A DNA stretch of 64,000 bases, from NCBI GenBank assembly GCA_964370715.1, contig CAYJKJ010000004.1:62001-126000 (forward strand). Reading direction: 5' to 3'. The position numbers and the translations under genes were made by a program. Source of the DNA: CAYJAY01 sp964370715 (lineage in GTDB: Bacteria > Bacillota > Clostridia > Oscillospirales > Ruminococcaceae). Below are positions 25,389 to 33,713 of this stretch, in pieces (position 1 is the stretch's first letter; each line of letters opens with the position of its first letter). The notes under the pieces were generated by a model. That model was not told the origin of the DNA and searched no databases. It saw only the letters and a list, made by a program, of their open reading frames with translations.

Positions 25389-26393
25389 ATGGCAGGTGGA
25401 ATTACATTCAGCAAAACCTCTAATCTTAACGATTCGGTTTTTGGAAAATCGGCAGAACCGATCAAGCTTTTTATCAAAGAAAAAGCGGAAGCTTTTGAAG
25501 CTACGACGGTTACCGACAAGGTTTTTATGATGGATGAAGACAAGAGTTTTGCGGTTAAGCTTTCGGGGCTAACCTCGACAAACGGATTTGAACCGGTGGG
25601 AGAGGGGGGAGCATACCCTATCGATGAGATGATGGAGACATACAACAAAGTTCTTGAACACGTTACCTGGAAGGATAGCTTCAAGATAACGCAAGAGATG
25701 ATAGAAGACGACAAGATGGCGGATTTAAGAAAAGCGCCGGCGGCGTTTTTAAGCGGATTTTATCGAACAAGGGAACAGTTTGGAGCGGCGCTAATCGGCG
25801 GAGCGGTTGCCGGAACTTCGGTTAAATTTAAAGGCAAAGATTTCGACACAACATCGGCAGACGGCGTGTCGGCGTTTGCGACAAATCACCCTTCGGTTGT
25901 TAAGGGTGCAAAGACCCAAAGCAATAAATTTGCCGGAGCTTTTTCGAGCGATAACCTAACAAAGCTTGAATGCAGGATGCAGGATTTTAGAGATGACAAC
26001 GGAAACGTGTTGGCGGTAGCGCCCGACACCATTATTATTCCAAACATAGCGAGCTTGAAAAAAGATGTGTTTGCGGCTATCGGCGCAGACAAAGACCCCA
26101 ACACGGCGAACAACGGATTCAACTATAACTTTGGGCGTTGGAAGATAGTTGTTTGGCAGTATCTCAATCAGTTTATCGGGGAAAATCAAGCACCATATAT
26201 TCTGCTCGACAGCAACTATAACGACCAGGTTGGTGGAGCGGTTTGGTATGACAGGGTGAAGCTTGAGCTTTCATCATACATCGACCAAAACAACGACATA
26301 AACGTTTGGAAAGGCAGGGCAAGGTTCATAGCCGGTTTCAACGATTGGCGAGCGCTAGCGGTTGGCGGTATAACGGGCGGAACAGCGTTATAA
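25389..26393 (+). CDS. Major capsid protein-like
   Basis: The 334-residue protein has the order expected of HK97-fold or Mu gpT-like coat proteins: an N-terminal helix segment, an EPVGEGGAYPIDEMMETYNKV strand-rich region, a central APDTIIIPNIASLKKDVF segment, and a C-terminal VWYDRVKLELSSYIDQ followed by GRARFIAGFNDWRALAVGG. An AAGGAG site lies about 10 nt before the ATG. The stop codon is followed immediately, at the next base, by a dispersed chromosomal repeat, which is unusual inside a phage structural operon. Confidence 0.8.
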   Translation: MAGGITFSKTSNLNDSVFGKSAEPIKLFIKEKAEAFEATTVTDKVFMMDEDKSFAVKLSGLTSTNGFEPVGEGGAYPIDEMMETYNKVLEHVTWKDSFKITQEMIEDDKMADLRKAPAAFLSGFYRTREQFGAALIGGAVAGTSVKFKGKDFDTTSADGVSAFATNHPSVVKGAKTQSNKFAGAFSSDNLTKLECRMQDFRDDNGNVLAVAPDTIIIPNIASLKKDVFAAIGADKDPNTANNGFNYNFGRWKIVVWQYLNQFIGENQAPYILLDSNYNDQVGGAVWYDRVKLELSSYIDQNNDINVWKGRARFIAGFNDWRALAVGGITGGTAL

Positions 26394-26439
26394 GCCTCCC
26401 TCTTGGAGGGAGGTGGCAGGCGAAGCCTGACGGAGGGAG
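26394..26439 (+). repeat. REP-like palindrome copy 1
   Basis: GCCTCCCTC-ttg-GAGGGAGG, then GGCAGGCGAAGCCTGACGGAGGGAG. It has internal stems GCCTCCCTC/GAGGGAGG and CAGGC/GCCTG. This type of 45-50 bp palindrome is common between genes of gut Clostridia. It begins at the base after the capsid stop. Confidence 0.8.
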
Positions 26440-26442
26440 TAT

Positions 26443-26690
26443 TGCTTTCATCAAACGCCGTGAATCTGTTGATGTTAGGGGGCGTGTGGGGGTTTTTCGA
26501 TTAACCCCCCGGTGACGCCCCCTAACAACCCCCCACACCCCCCCTTAACGACTTAGGGCGAAACACGCCCTAAGAACCCGCACGCTTTTGCCGCTTTAAA
26601 AATTGACAACTGGCAAAAGCTGGAGTGGTGGGTGTTGGTTGGGAGAGTGCTTCGCTTCGGGAATTAATTGGCTTGGGTATGGGTGATAGG
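26443..26690 (+). repeat. Dispersed repeat body, copy A
   Basis: About 248 bp, GC-rich, closely matching the reverse complement of 49047-49297. Shared blocks include TTAGGGGGCGTG, a long CCCCCTAACAACCCCCC run, the palindrome CTTAGGGCGAAACACGCCCTAAG, and GCTTCGCTTCGGGAATTAATTGG. Frames inside it (for example 26596-26787) change between copies and are not genes. The remaining stretch to 26724 is unique spacer. Confidence 0.8.
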
Positions 26691-26724
26691 CTAGCGGTAA
26701 ACGCCGAGACTTTTCGATAGTATG

Positions 26725-26774
26725 AGCCTCCCTCTTGGAGGGAAGTGTCAGGTGGTATCGCCTGACGGAGGGAG
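26725..26774 (+). repeat. REP-like palindrome copy 2
   Basis: GCCTCCCTC-ttg-GAGGGA, then GTCAGGTGGTATCGCCTGACGGAGGGAG, in the same orientation as copy 1. The two copies bracket the repeat body like direct repeats 285 bp apart. Confidence 0.78.
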
Positions 26775-26821
26775 TTGCCCCCATCAAACATCGACAGATT
26801 TAAGGCGTTTGATGGGGGCAA
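26775..26821 (+). repeat. 15-bp perfect stem-loop at repeat end
   Basis: TTGCCCCCATCAAAC pairs with GTTTGATGGGGGCAA and is followed by an A-run, so it is terminator-like on the minus strand. The right arm and the preceding ATCGACAGATT match the end of the element at 49260-49297. The remaining bases to 26876 hold only the ribosome site of the next gene. Confidence 0.7.
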
Positions 26822-26876
26822 AAAACCAAAGCACAAAGCAAATCAATCAAAAAAAAGAAAGGAGCGCAGCTAAAAT

Positions 26877-27797
26877 ATGCGAAGATGGGGAAATATATGG
26901 CGACAAACAATAAATAAACTAGATGAAAAAGAAAGCTATTTTAAAAACAACGTTACGCAGTTTATAGATGCTTGCAACGAAGCTCAAAACTTTATCTCGA
27001 TAAACGCAAGACCCAGAACCGACGTTATAACCATCTCACACAACCCCTTGCAAAATATTCTATCGGAACAACAAGCAAAACCTATATTCTATGGAACGAC
27101 AAACGAGATGACGTTTGACCTCGCCGGCGCAAAAGCATATAGCTTTGAATGCGATGGCAACGGTAGAGCGGTTATAAAAGGGGACAACCAGCAGCAGGCC
27201 GAGATTGTTATGACCTCGAAAAATTCCTTTAAAAGATATTCCGGTTTTCTTTTTGAAAATTCAGCTATAACGTTTTCGGGAATCTATCGCTACACCATCA
27301 AAAACATGGCGGCATATTCCCATTTAATCAGCGACAAAGTTTCAGATATACCGGAATTTTCAATGTATATACCCTACGATATGCGAGAGATTACAAAACT
27401 TGACGGAGAAACGGTGTTTTTAGATTTTGCGGATAAAGACCCGATTATGTTGGCCGAAAATCGAGAAAAACCGCTTTTGCCGTCGTTATATAAAAAGGAA
27501 AAAGGACATATACTCTTGCTTAATTCGTTTATGCCGGGTGAATTTTTGGTTAAATATAAACGCTATCCAACACCGCTTAATCAATATAGCAACGACGACA
27601 CAATAATAGATCTTGATGATTTTGCGGCGGATATCTTGCCGTATCTTATGGCACATTCAATTGGGGTTAAAGATAATCCGGCGCTCGCTATTCACAACTA
27701 TAACAAAGGGGATCTTCTTCTTTCGGAACTCGTAGTCAGCGAAAAAGCGGCAACAGCTCCGTCATACTTTGAAGATACCTGCGGATGGCTTGTATAA
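26877..27797 (+). CDS. Phage head-tail connector or structural protein
   Basis: The 306-residue protein follows the capsid gene after the repeat insertion. It starts MRRWGNIWRQTINKLDEKE after an AAAGGAG site about 12 nt upstream. The sequence alternates beta-rich stretches with a helical C-terminal region (DDFAADILPYLMAHSIGVKDNPALA), resembling tail-adaptor or 'virion structural' proteins of short-tailed phages. No defining motif was recognised. The place between capsid and nozzle-like gene supports a connector role. Confidence 0.6.
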   Translation: MRRWGNIWRQTINKLDEKESYFKNNVTQFIDACNEAQNFISINARPRTDVITISHNPLQNILSEQQAKPIFYGTTNEMTFDLAGAKAYSFECDGNGRAVIKGDNQQQAEIVMTSKNSFKRYSGFLFENSAITFSGIYRYTIKNMAAYSHLISDKVSDIPEFSMYIPYDMREITKLDGETVFLDFADKDPIMLAENREKPLLPSLYKKEKGHILLLNSFMPGEFLVKYKRYPTPLNQYSNDDTIIDLDDFAADILPYLMAHSIGVKDNPALAIHNYNKGDLLLSELVVSEKAATAPSYFEDTCGWLV

Positions 27798-27829
27798 AAC
27801 AAACACATTTTTGAAAGGAGGAACAACTA

Positions 27830-29761
27830 GTGGCTAGATTAAAACTTCCAAAAGAATTGGAACGACAAAAAATCGCATTCGATAAATTCTTAGGGGTAGA
27901 TTTTACAAGCGAAAGCGCAAACGTCTCGGTTAACCGTTCCCCCGATGCCCCTAATTGGATAAGGGAAAGCACAGGGAAGGTTAAAAAAAGAACGGGCTAC
28001 AAAACCGTTAAAATATATCCCGATAGGATAAATGGGATTCATCACTACGCCGATGACGACGACAAAAAATATCGCCTTATACACGCAGGAACAAAACTCT
28101 ATCTCGACGGAATGACGGAAAATGTTGAGGATGACATTGTGTTAGCAACCGATCTTGCGGATGATTTTTCTAAATCATCAAGCCTTTCGAGAAAACTTTT
28201 GATATTTGACGGAAATTGTTGTCGTGTCGTTTTAAAAAGCCTTGTTGATGGCGAGGAAATGTCGCCGTTGACGGCGGTGACCCTTAATTCGTTGGCGAAA
28301 GTTCCAAAGGTTACTATTGCAAGAGAGCCGACAGGAGGGGGCGAGATGTTCGAACCTATCAACCTTTTGTCGTCGGGGCGAAAGGATGGCTTTCAATCAA
28401 CGGGGGATCAAGGGGAAAACGGAACGGATGAATTTATTCCGGCCGCAACTAAGTTCCAACTTTCAGCAAACAACCTTGATGAACGGGAAATTAGAGTTGA
28501 GGTTATGGCGAGCGACGGAGCTTTTGAAAAACTTAAAGAAAACGTTGGGTTCACGGCGGACAGAATAAACGGAACGATAACGTTTGTTGAACCTATTGGC
28601 GAACCGGTAAGGATGGGGGAAGACAACGTTATAGTGACGTATTATAAAACGGTTGCCGGGTATTCCGACAAGATAAACAGATGTATCATGTCGACGGTTT
28701 ATGGAGAAAACGGAGCGAGAAACAGAATTTTTGCCGCCGGAAAAAACAACCTCGATTACTATTGCGAACTCAACGACCCAACATATTGGGGAGATATATG
28801 GTATACCAAGATAGGCCCCGATGGATCCGAGATTATGGGATATTCGATGGCGGAAAGTTCCCTTGTGACCCTTCTTAAATCAACCCCCGACAACACAAAC
28901 GTTATATTAAGAACCGCTTCATACGATAGCGACAACAACCAAATTTTCACGCTAAGCGGAACATATCAAGGTAAGGGCGCAGTTTCGAGATACGCTATAG
29001 GACAGGTTAAAACAGAGCCTATATACCTTGCGAAAGATGGGCTTTATGCTTTGACACCAAGCGATGTTTTGGGGGAGAAGTATTCGCAAGAACGGTCGTT
29101 TTATCTTAGAAACAAACTTTCGGCGATAGATCTTTCGTTTGCATATGGAACGCTGTGGGGGGACTACTACTGTGTTGCGGTGTCGGGGTTTATCTTTCTT
29201 CTCGATAGCTCGCAGATTTCGACAGAGCATGGCTTGCCGTTTAGCACAAGGCAGTATGAAGCGTTTTATTGGACCGGAATAAACGCAAGACTTTTGTTTG
29301 AAGATATGGGGGAACTTTATTTTGGAACCGAGTTTGGCGAGATTAAAGTTTTTAGAGATGATGGGCAGGATGTTAGCAACTATAACGATGATGGAAGCGC
29401 TTATTCTTGCTATTGGAAAACTCCAAACATTTTCGGAAGCGATTTTTCTTTTAAAAAAAAGTTTAAGAAAATTTCAGCGCTTATCGGAACCTATCAAAAA
29501 ACTCAAGTTTCTATTATGGCAGAATATGACGGAAGGATCGAAACACTGGTTGGAAACATAGATATTCCATCGATGTTTTCGTTTATAAACCTTAAGTTTT
29601 CGGCACTTTCTTTCATAACTTTAAACTACCCTCAATCGGTTAGCGAAACCGTTTCGATTAGGCCAAGAGGAAAACAGATTCAGATAATTTTTGAAAACAG
29701 CAATATTAACGAAGCTTTTGCACTTTATGAAGCAAAGCTTGAATTCACAGAAACGAGGTGA
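27830..29761 (+). CDS. Large tail (nozzle-like) protein
   Basis: The 643-residue protein starts at GTG after a strong AAAGGAGG. The N-terminal pattern FLGVDFTSESANVSVNRSPD...GKVKKRTGYKTV matches the opening of podovirus tail nozzle or propeller proteins, where a 'gvD...aPn...G...kRpGy' pattern recurs. Repeated beta blades follow (YRLIHAGTKLYLDG, YFGTEFGEIKVF). It probably forms the tail tube below the adaptor. The assignment rests on pattern and place. Confidence 0.65.
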   Translation: MARLKLPKELERQKIAFDKFLGVDFTSESANVSVNRSPDAPNWIRESTGKVKKRTGYKTVKIYPDRINGIHHYADDDDKKYRLIHAGTKLYLDGMTENVEDDIVLATDLADDFSKSSSLSRKLLIFDGNCCRVVLKSLVDGEEMSPLTAVTLNSLAKVPKVTIAREPTGGGEMFEPINLLSSGRKDGFQSTGDQGENGTDEFIPAATKFQLSANNLDEREIRVEVMASDGAFEKLKENVGFTADRINGTITFVEPIGEPVRMGEDNVIVTYYKTVAGYSDKINRCIMSTVYGENGARNRIFAAGKNNLDYYCELNDPTYWGDIWYTKIGPDGSEIMGYSMAESSLVTLLKSTPDNTNVILRTASYDSDNNQIFTLSGTYQGKGAVSRYAIGQVKTEPIYLAKDGLYALTPSDVLGEKYSQERSFYLRNKLSAIDLSFAYGTLWGDYYCVAVSGFIFLLDSSQISTEHGLPFSTRQYEAFYWTGINARLLFEDMGELYFGTEFGEIKVFRDDGQDVSNYNDDGSAYSCYWKTPNIFGSDFSFKKKFKKISALIGTYQKTQVSIMAEYDGRIETLVGNIDIPSMFSFINLKFSALSFITLNYPQSVSETVSIRPRGKQIQIIFENSNINEAFALYEAKLEFTETR

Positions 29762-29765
29762 CTAA

Positions 29766-31565
29766 ATGGCGATAACTGATAGAACTATCGACTTTGAAAA
29801 GCTTAAAAAGCCAAATGAAAAGAAACTTTTTCCGGGGGACGACACATATGGCGTTATCGGAATACCCGATATACCCTCGCTCCAAACGCTCGATATGCAG
29901 ACAAAATTTGATGAACTTTCTAAAGATCTTATCATTCCGGAATACAACGCTCTTGTAGACGATATAAAAAGCGATTATGTTTCCAAAGCACTTATGAACG
30001 AAACTATCGAGAAGATAGGCGCAGGGGATATGCGAGAGATCGACTTTGTGTTAGAAGGTGCAACACGACAGGTTGTATCTTCCAAGATTTCCGATAACGG
30101 ACTAAAGCTATATACCTACAACAGAACCGAGGCAAGGTTTTCTCTAGAGGATGATATCGCAACAACAAAGACACTGTTGCTTAACCCCGATGATGCAAAT
30201 GGGTTTAACGATGATTTTTATGTTGGAGATCAAAAATATTTTGCACAAAAGGACAATGCAAAGCCTCTTGAAGACCGATATTTAAAATCAGGATATATTG
30301 CTCTTGCTACCGCTAATCCAAACGTTAACGTTTTAACGTTTTTTTCGGGAGATGTAAAGCAAGCTTTATATGGGTTTACGTCGCCTTCGACACATCTTGT
30401 GAAAAATGTTCCAACTTCAGGGGTTTTTTATGCCAAGATTGAACCGGTTTCAACGTTTGAAGTTGGGCAAAACTTTAAAATAGAGGGAATATCTTCGGCG
30501 TTTACGGTGTATAACCCCGACGGACAACTACTCACAACCAATGCATCTTTAAACGAGATGGGCAAAACATATTTTTCTGAAACAGTAAAGCTTGTTTTAA
30601 AGGTCGATATAGGAAACAAAGCGATTAATATTGTTTTGAAAAATCCACCTGCAACATCCGCTTTAACGAGAACAAAGGGAAGAGTAGATCTTGATGGATT
30701 TGGCGACAATGTTAAATTTATTCCGGTTGAAGATTTTAATTCAGATGATGAAATATTTGTTAATGGAATAAAATCAACAACGATAAATTGTGGAGGAGAG
30801 AACAAAGAATTCGGATATCTTAAAGATAACGTCGTTGTGATGCTTAAAAAGGAATACACTACGTTTGAAGAGGAAACCGAAGTTATAAGGGCATATCTTT
30901 ATCCTTTAGGGGAGGGGTATGACGATGTACCCGATGGGAAGTTGGTTATGCCGGTGGATGACCATACGATTTGGTTGAGGTGCGCCGGTATTCGCCAAAA
31001 ATTCACGTTGAACGAGATTATCGAAACCGAGGCGATATTAAGGCAACTTATCGACAGCGAAAATGCAATGAACTATATGTTTAGGTCGCTTTCGGTTATC
31101 CAACACTCCGTTCTCAATTCTTCGCTAGCAAGGAGCTTGCTTGATGCTTCTATTCCGAGAACCAATCCAAATATGATATCGGCTTCATCTCCTGCCGGAA
31201 AGGTTATAAGCGGGAGTTATCTAGCGTTTGATTCAGCTACGACAAGCGGTCCTGTTTCAAGGGGAGCAATTGAGGCAGTGTATCAATTTACCGATCCAAT
31301 ATGGATATATCGATTTGCAGCTACGTTTGGGGTTGTTAAATACGGAGTTTATGGCAAAGTAATGGGTTCGGTAGATGGTTCTAATTGGAAAATATTATTT
31401 GAAACCGGAAATATGGTGGGGACAGGGATAGATTATGTGCCGGTATCTTTCAGCAGATATCTAACAACTCCAAGTGATCCGATTAAATATATAAAAATAT
31501 GGGGAACGGGGGACAATTCAGCAGCAGGGGTTGGGCTATATAATTTAAGAGTATACGGAAAATAG
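29766..31565 (+). CDS. Tail appendage/fibre protein with discoidin-like C-terminus
   Basis: The 599-residue protein starts 4 nt after the nozzle-like gene. The N-terminal region is helical (FDELSKDLIIPEYNALVDDI). The last ~140 residues look like an F5/8 type C (discoidin) beta-sandwich: PVSRGAIEAVYQF, YGVYGKVMGSVDGSNWKILFE and YIKIWGTGDNSAAG. Such domains bind glycans, so this is a candidate receptor-binding protein. Glycan loci flank the module on both sides, but no link to them is shown. Confidence 0.65.
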   Translation: MAITDRTIDFEKLKKPNEKKLFPGDDTYGVIGIPDIPSLQTLDMQTKFDELSKDLIIPEYNALVDDIKSDYVSKALMNETIEKIGAGDMREIDFVLEGATRQVVSSKISDNGLKLYTYNRTEARFSLEDDIATTKTLLLNPDDANGFNDDFYVGDQKYFAQKDNAKPLEDRYLKSGYIALATANPNVNVLTFFSGDVKQALYGFTSPSTHLVKNVPTSGVFYAKIEPVSTFEVGQNFKIEGISSAFTVYNPDGQLLTTNASLNEMGKTYFSETVKLVLKVDIGNKAINIVLKNPPATSALTRTKGRVDLDGFGDNVKFIPVEDFNSDDEIFVNGIKSTTINCGGENKEFGYLKDNVVVMLKKEYTTFEEETEVIRAYLYPLGEGYDDVPDGKLVMPVDDHTIWLRCAGIRQKFTLNEIIETEAILRQLIDSENAMNYMFRSLSVIQHSVLNSSLARSLLDASIPRTNPNMISASSPAGKVISGSYLAFDSATTSGPVSRGAIEAVYQFTDPIWIYRFAATFGVVKYGVYGKVMGSVDGSNWKILFETGNMVGTGIDYVPVSFSRYLTTPSDPIKYIKIWGTGDNSAAGVGLYNLRVYGK

Positions 31566-31574
31566 GAGAGGAAT

Positions 31575-31820
31575 ATGACACAGATTGAATATATAAAAAG
31601 CGAAATTTCGGCGATTAGAAACAAGATAAAAGCCGTTTCGGATTATGCCGGGTATGATCTTAAAGCAACGGAACAACAAATAGAGCTTGGGTTAACCGAC
31701 ATTGACATCGAGTTGCTTGAAAATGGAATGATGTTAACCGAGGTTGACATCGGGATTATTGAAAACGGTTTGATGCTAACCGAGCTTGATATAAGGGTTT
31801 TGGAGCTTGAGATAGTATAA
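31575..31820 (+). CDS. Small protein with three 14-residue C-terminal repeats
   Basis: The 81-residue protein has a helical N-terminus (IEYIKSEISAIRNKIKAV). From residue 40 it consists of three consecutive 14-mers: LTDIDIELLENGMM, LTEVDIGIIENGLM and LTELDIRVLELEIV, reaching the very end. The DNA repeats with a 42-bp period at 31692-31817. The amphipathic pattern suggests a beta-solenoid or oligomerising helix. It lies between the fibre and XkdX-like genes. No family recognised. Confidence 0.7.
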   Translation: MTQIEYIKSEISAIRNKIKAVSDYAGYDLKATEQQIELGLTDIDIELLENGMMLTEVDIGIIENGLMLTELDIRVLELEIV

Positions 31821-31856
31821 CAAAAAATACGCAATAAACAGAAAGGAGAAAACAGC

Positions 31857-32012
31857 ATGACTAAGTTTGAGCAGATCAAGATGAGGTTTGAAAGAGGCTT
31901 TGTTACACAGCGCCACCTTGAGGCATATTTAAGGTTGGGTGTTATATCATCGTCGGAGTTTTCCGAAATAACCACGCCTCAACAACCCCAATTTGATGAA
32001 ACGGGGGGATAG
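31857..32012 (+). CDS. XkdX-like small phage protein
   Basis: The 51-residue protein starts MTKFEQIKMRFERGFVTQ and has HLEAYLRLGVISSSEFSEIT. This matches the XkdX pattern of a basic helix, a 'G.vt..qL..yv..g.It..ey..It' core and an acidic tail. XkdX proteins occur in the tail or lysis regions of Firmicutes phages, with unknown function. AAAGGAG lies about 8 nt upstream, and the next gene is 3 nt away. Confidence 0.75.
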   Translation: MTKFEQIKMRFERGFVTQRHLEAYLRLGVISSSEFSEITTPQQPQFDETGG

Positions 32013-32015
32013 CAT

Positions 32016-32279
32016 ATGTCGGAGTGGGGAATCTTTGGGGTTATAGTTGCAATAGTTGGGTTCATCATAACGGTTTCGACCCCGATATCAAAATTAACTA
32101 AAAGCATAACCGAACTTAACTGTAATATCCGCTCTCTTTATGAAAAGTTTGAGGATATTACCAAAAGAACAACCGAAAGCCAAGAAAAAATTTGGAAGAA
32201 AATTGATTACCACGAACAGAGAATAACAAACAATGAAAAAGAACTTGCGGTTATATCCGCAAACAAAAGAAAGGAATAA
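32016..32279 (+). CDS. XhlA-like membrane/coiled-coil protein of lysis cassette
   Basis: The 87-residue protein has an N-terminal hydrophobic helix (WGIFGVIVAIVGFIITV) and a coiled-coil C-terminal part with heptads through KIDYHEQRITNNEKEL. The topology is like XhlA or other holin accessory proteins, but inverted in order compared with XhlA, whose helix is C-terminal. It sits directly before the holin. The exact function is uncertain. Confidence 0.65.
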   Translation: MSEWGIFGVIVAIVGFIITVSTPISKLTKSITELNCNIRSLYEKFEDITKRTTESQEKIWKKIDYHEQRITNNEKELAVISANKRKE

Positions 32280-32285
32280 AAAAAC

Positions 32286-32576
32286 ATGGAAAGAAAAACA
32301 TCAACAGTCATAAGAACAGCGACACTTGTTATAGCGTTAGTTAATCAACTTCTACTTATATTTGATATGCAGTTAATCGACATAGAAGACAGCGTTGTCG
32401 AAAGCCTTGTTAACAGCCTTGCAACGGTTGTTGTTTCGCTTTGGGCGTGGTGGTCAAACAATAGTTTCTCCAAAAACGCTATAGAAGCCGACAACTATCT
32501 CGATAGCCTTAACGGAAAAACAAATTTAATGCAAGGAAACGAAAAAAACGCCGATGATGTTAGCCACGAGATGTAG
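32286..32576 (+). CDS. SPP1-family phage holin
   Basis: The 96-residue protein has the SPP1 holin layout: TSTVIRTATLVIALVNQLLLIF as first membrane helix, then SLVNSLATVVVSLWAWWSNNSFSKNA as the second, followed by a hydrophilic tail. The WAWWSNNSFSKNA stretch is characteristic of this family. Holins open the membrane to release endolysin. It is followed 13 nt later by the endolysin gene. Confidence 0.85.
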   Translation: MERKTSTVIRTATLVIALVNQLLLIFDMQLIDIEDSVVESLVNSLATVVVSLWAWWSNNSFSKNAIEADNYLDSLNGKTNLMQGNEKNADDVSHEM

Positions 32577-32588
32577 GGGGGAAACGAT

Positions 32589-33206
32589 ATGATACTACGA
32601 TATCCAACAAGGTATGTAGCTTTTTCAAGAGGATATAGCAGCACCCACAGAGGGATAGACAATGCATGGAACTCTAACCAGGGCGGAGCAAACGTTCCGA
32701 TAATTGCGCCGTTTGACGGTAGAGTTATAACGGTTGTCGACAACCAAGACAACAACACAAGCTATAGCAACTACGGCAACTATATCGTTATACATCACGG
32801 CAAAGACGAAAACGGGGTGGATGTATGGACGCTTAGCGCCCATAACTTAAAGGGTTCTGCAACCGTTAAAGTTGGAGACACCGTTAAACAAGGAACAGAG
32901 ATAGCAAGAATGAACAACAGCGGCTATTCGTTTGGTTCCCACATTCATTTTGAAGTGAGAAGGGGGAGCAACGATCATCAAGGAAGAGTTGATCCGGTTA
33001 AATACTGCTATGTTTATCCCGACAACGTTGTCAACAGCTCGACCAATTCGGAGTATAGTTTGAAATACTTTACAGGCGAATTAGCTGCTCAAACCGGCGA
33101 CAAGAAATATGATATAGAGATCTTTGGGTTGAGTTTGCAAGCTGTTAAGATGCTTGAAAGAATATCCGAAATATTCGGAAGCAAATGCGAAAAAAGGGAG
33201 GGTTAA
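32589..33206 (+). CDS. M23-family endolysin (peptidoglycan endopeptidase)
   Basis: The 205-residue protein has the M23 (LytM) zinc-site motifs: HRGIDNAW near residue 18 for H-x3-D, and SHIHFEVR near residue 119 for H-x-H. Between them are IIAPFDGRVI, GNYIVIHHG and VKQGTEIARMNNSG. It lacks a signal peptide and depends on the adjacent holin for export. The last 50 residues are not recognised and may bind the wall. Confidence 0.88.
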   Translation: MILRYPTRYVAFSRGYSSTHRGIDNAWNSNQGGANVPIIAPFDGRVITVVDNQDNNTSYSNYGNYIVIHHGKDENGVDVWTLSAHNLKGSATVKVGDTVKQGTEIARMNNSGYSFGSHIHFEVRRGSNDHQGRVDPVKYCYVYPDNVVNSSTNSEYSLKYFTGELAAQTGDKKYDIEIFGLSLQAVKMLERISEIFGSKCEKREG

Positions 33207-33209
33207 TCT

Positions 33210-33635
33210 ATGGTTGATTATGGGGCGCTTTATAGCGCAATTTCCCAACTTGAACAGAGCCGAGATGTCGAAAAAAACACGCAAACCGAAACGAATAAAT
33301 ACAGAATAGAACAGATCGACGGAACATCGGACAGGGCATTAAAAAGCGCATATATCGGCAAAGAGAAAAATCTTAAAACTTTGCCTTCTATTCTTTCGGC
33401 AAACGGATATTCGGGAGGACCTGCCGAGAGCCATATTCTTAAACTCACGACCGACTATGAGCGGGAACGAAACGATATCGAACGAGATCGAAGACAAGAT
33501 CTAAAGGAACAAAGCTTAACCCACCAAAGCATGATGGGGGAGATTCAATCGAAATACATCTCGCCGATAGCTAATATTCAAGCGCAGATAGCAAAGCTTA
33601 AAATCGAAGAGATGAAGCTTATGAAGATGCAATAA
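33210..33635 (+). CDS. Coiled-coil protein at end of phage-like module
   Basis: The 141-residue hydrophilic protein is mostly predicted helix (YERERNDIERDRRQDLKEQ, AQIAKLKIEEMKLMKM) with a short Gly-rich turn NGYSGGPAESH in the middle. It starts 3 nt after the endolysin and ends 9 nt before a strong terminator. No family recognised. A late structural or accessory role is likely from place. Confidence 0.65.
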   Translation: MVDYGALYSAISQLEQSRDVEKNTQTETNKYRIEQIDGTSDRALKSAYIGKEKNLKTLPSILSANGYSGGPAESHILKLTTDYERERNDIERDRRQDLKEQSLTHQSMMGEIQSKYISPIANIQAQIAKLKIEEMKLMKMQ

Positions 33636-33644
33636 TATATGTCT

Positions 33645-33689
33645 AAAAAGGGTGTGGCGAAATCTATTGCATTTCGCTACACCCTTTTT
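33645..33689 (+). terminator. Strong terminator ending phage-like module
   Basis: A 19-bp stem (AAAAAGGGTGTGGCGAAAT with ATTTCGCTACACCCTTTTT, one G-U pair) encloses a 7-nt loop. The right arm ends in a T-run, and the left arm is A-rich, so it can act on both strands. Confidence 0.88.
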
Positions 33690-33713
33690 GTGGTATAAAT
33701 ATTTGATTGATAA

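Larger units (their letters stand above)
18435..33689. mobile_element. Compact phage-like structural module (remnant prophage or domesticated particle)
   Basis: The region holds a repressor, a PD-(D/E)XK nuclease, large terminase, portal, scaffold-like protein, decoration-like protein, capsid, three to four tail or connector proteins, XkdX-like protein, two small membrane proteins including an SPP1-type holin, and an M23 endolysin, all in order on the plus strand. I see no integrase, recombinase, replication protein, small terminase or tape measure. The organisation fits a short-tailed (podovirus-like) particle. No flanking direct repeat marking attachment sites was found by eye. Boundaries are those of the regulator and the last terminator. 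Confidence 0.75.

Noticed and set aside
26306..26913. Several short frames in the repeat region after the capsid gene
   Set aside because: They cross REP palindromes and the dispersed repeat, and the frames are not kept in the second copy at 49 kb.
18435..33689. Contractile tailocin (R-type bacteriocin)
   Set aside because: No sheath, tube, baseplate or tape measure is present, while capsid, portal and terminase are.
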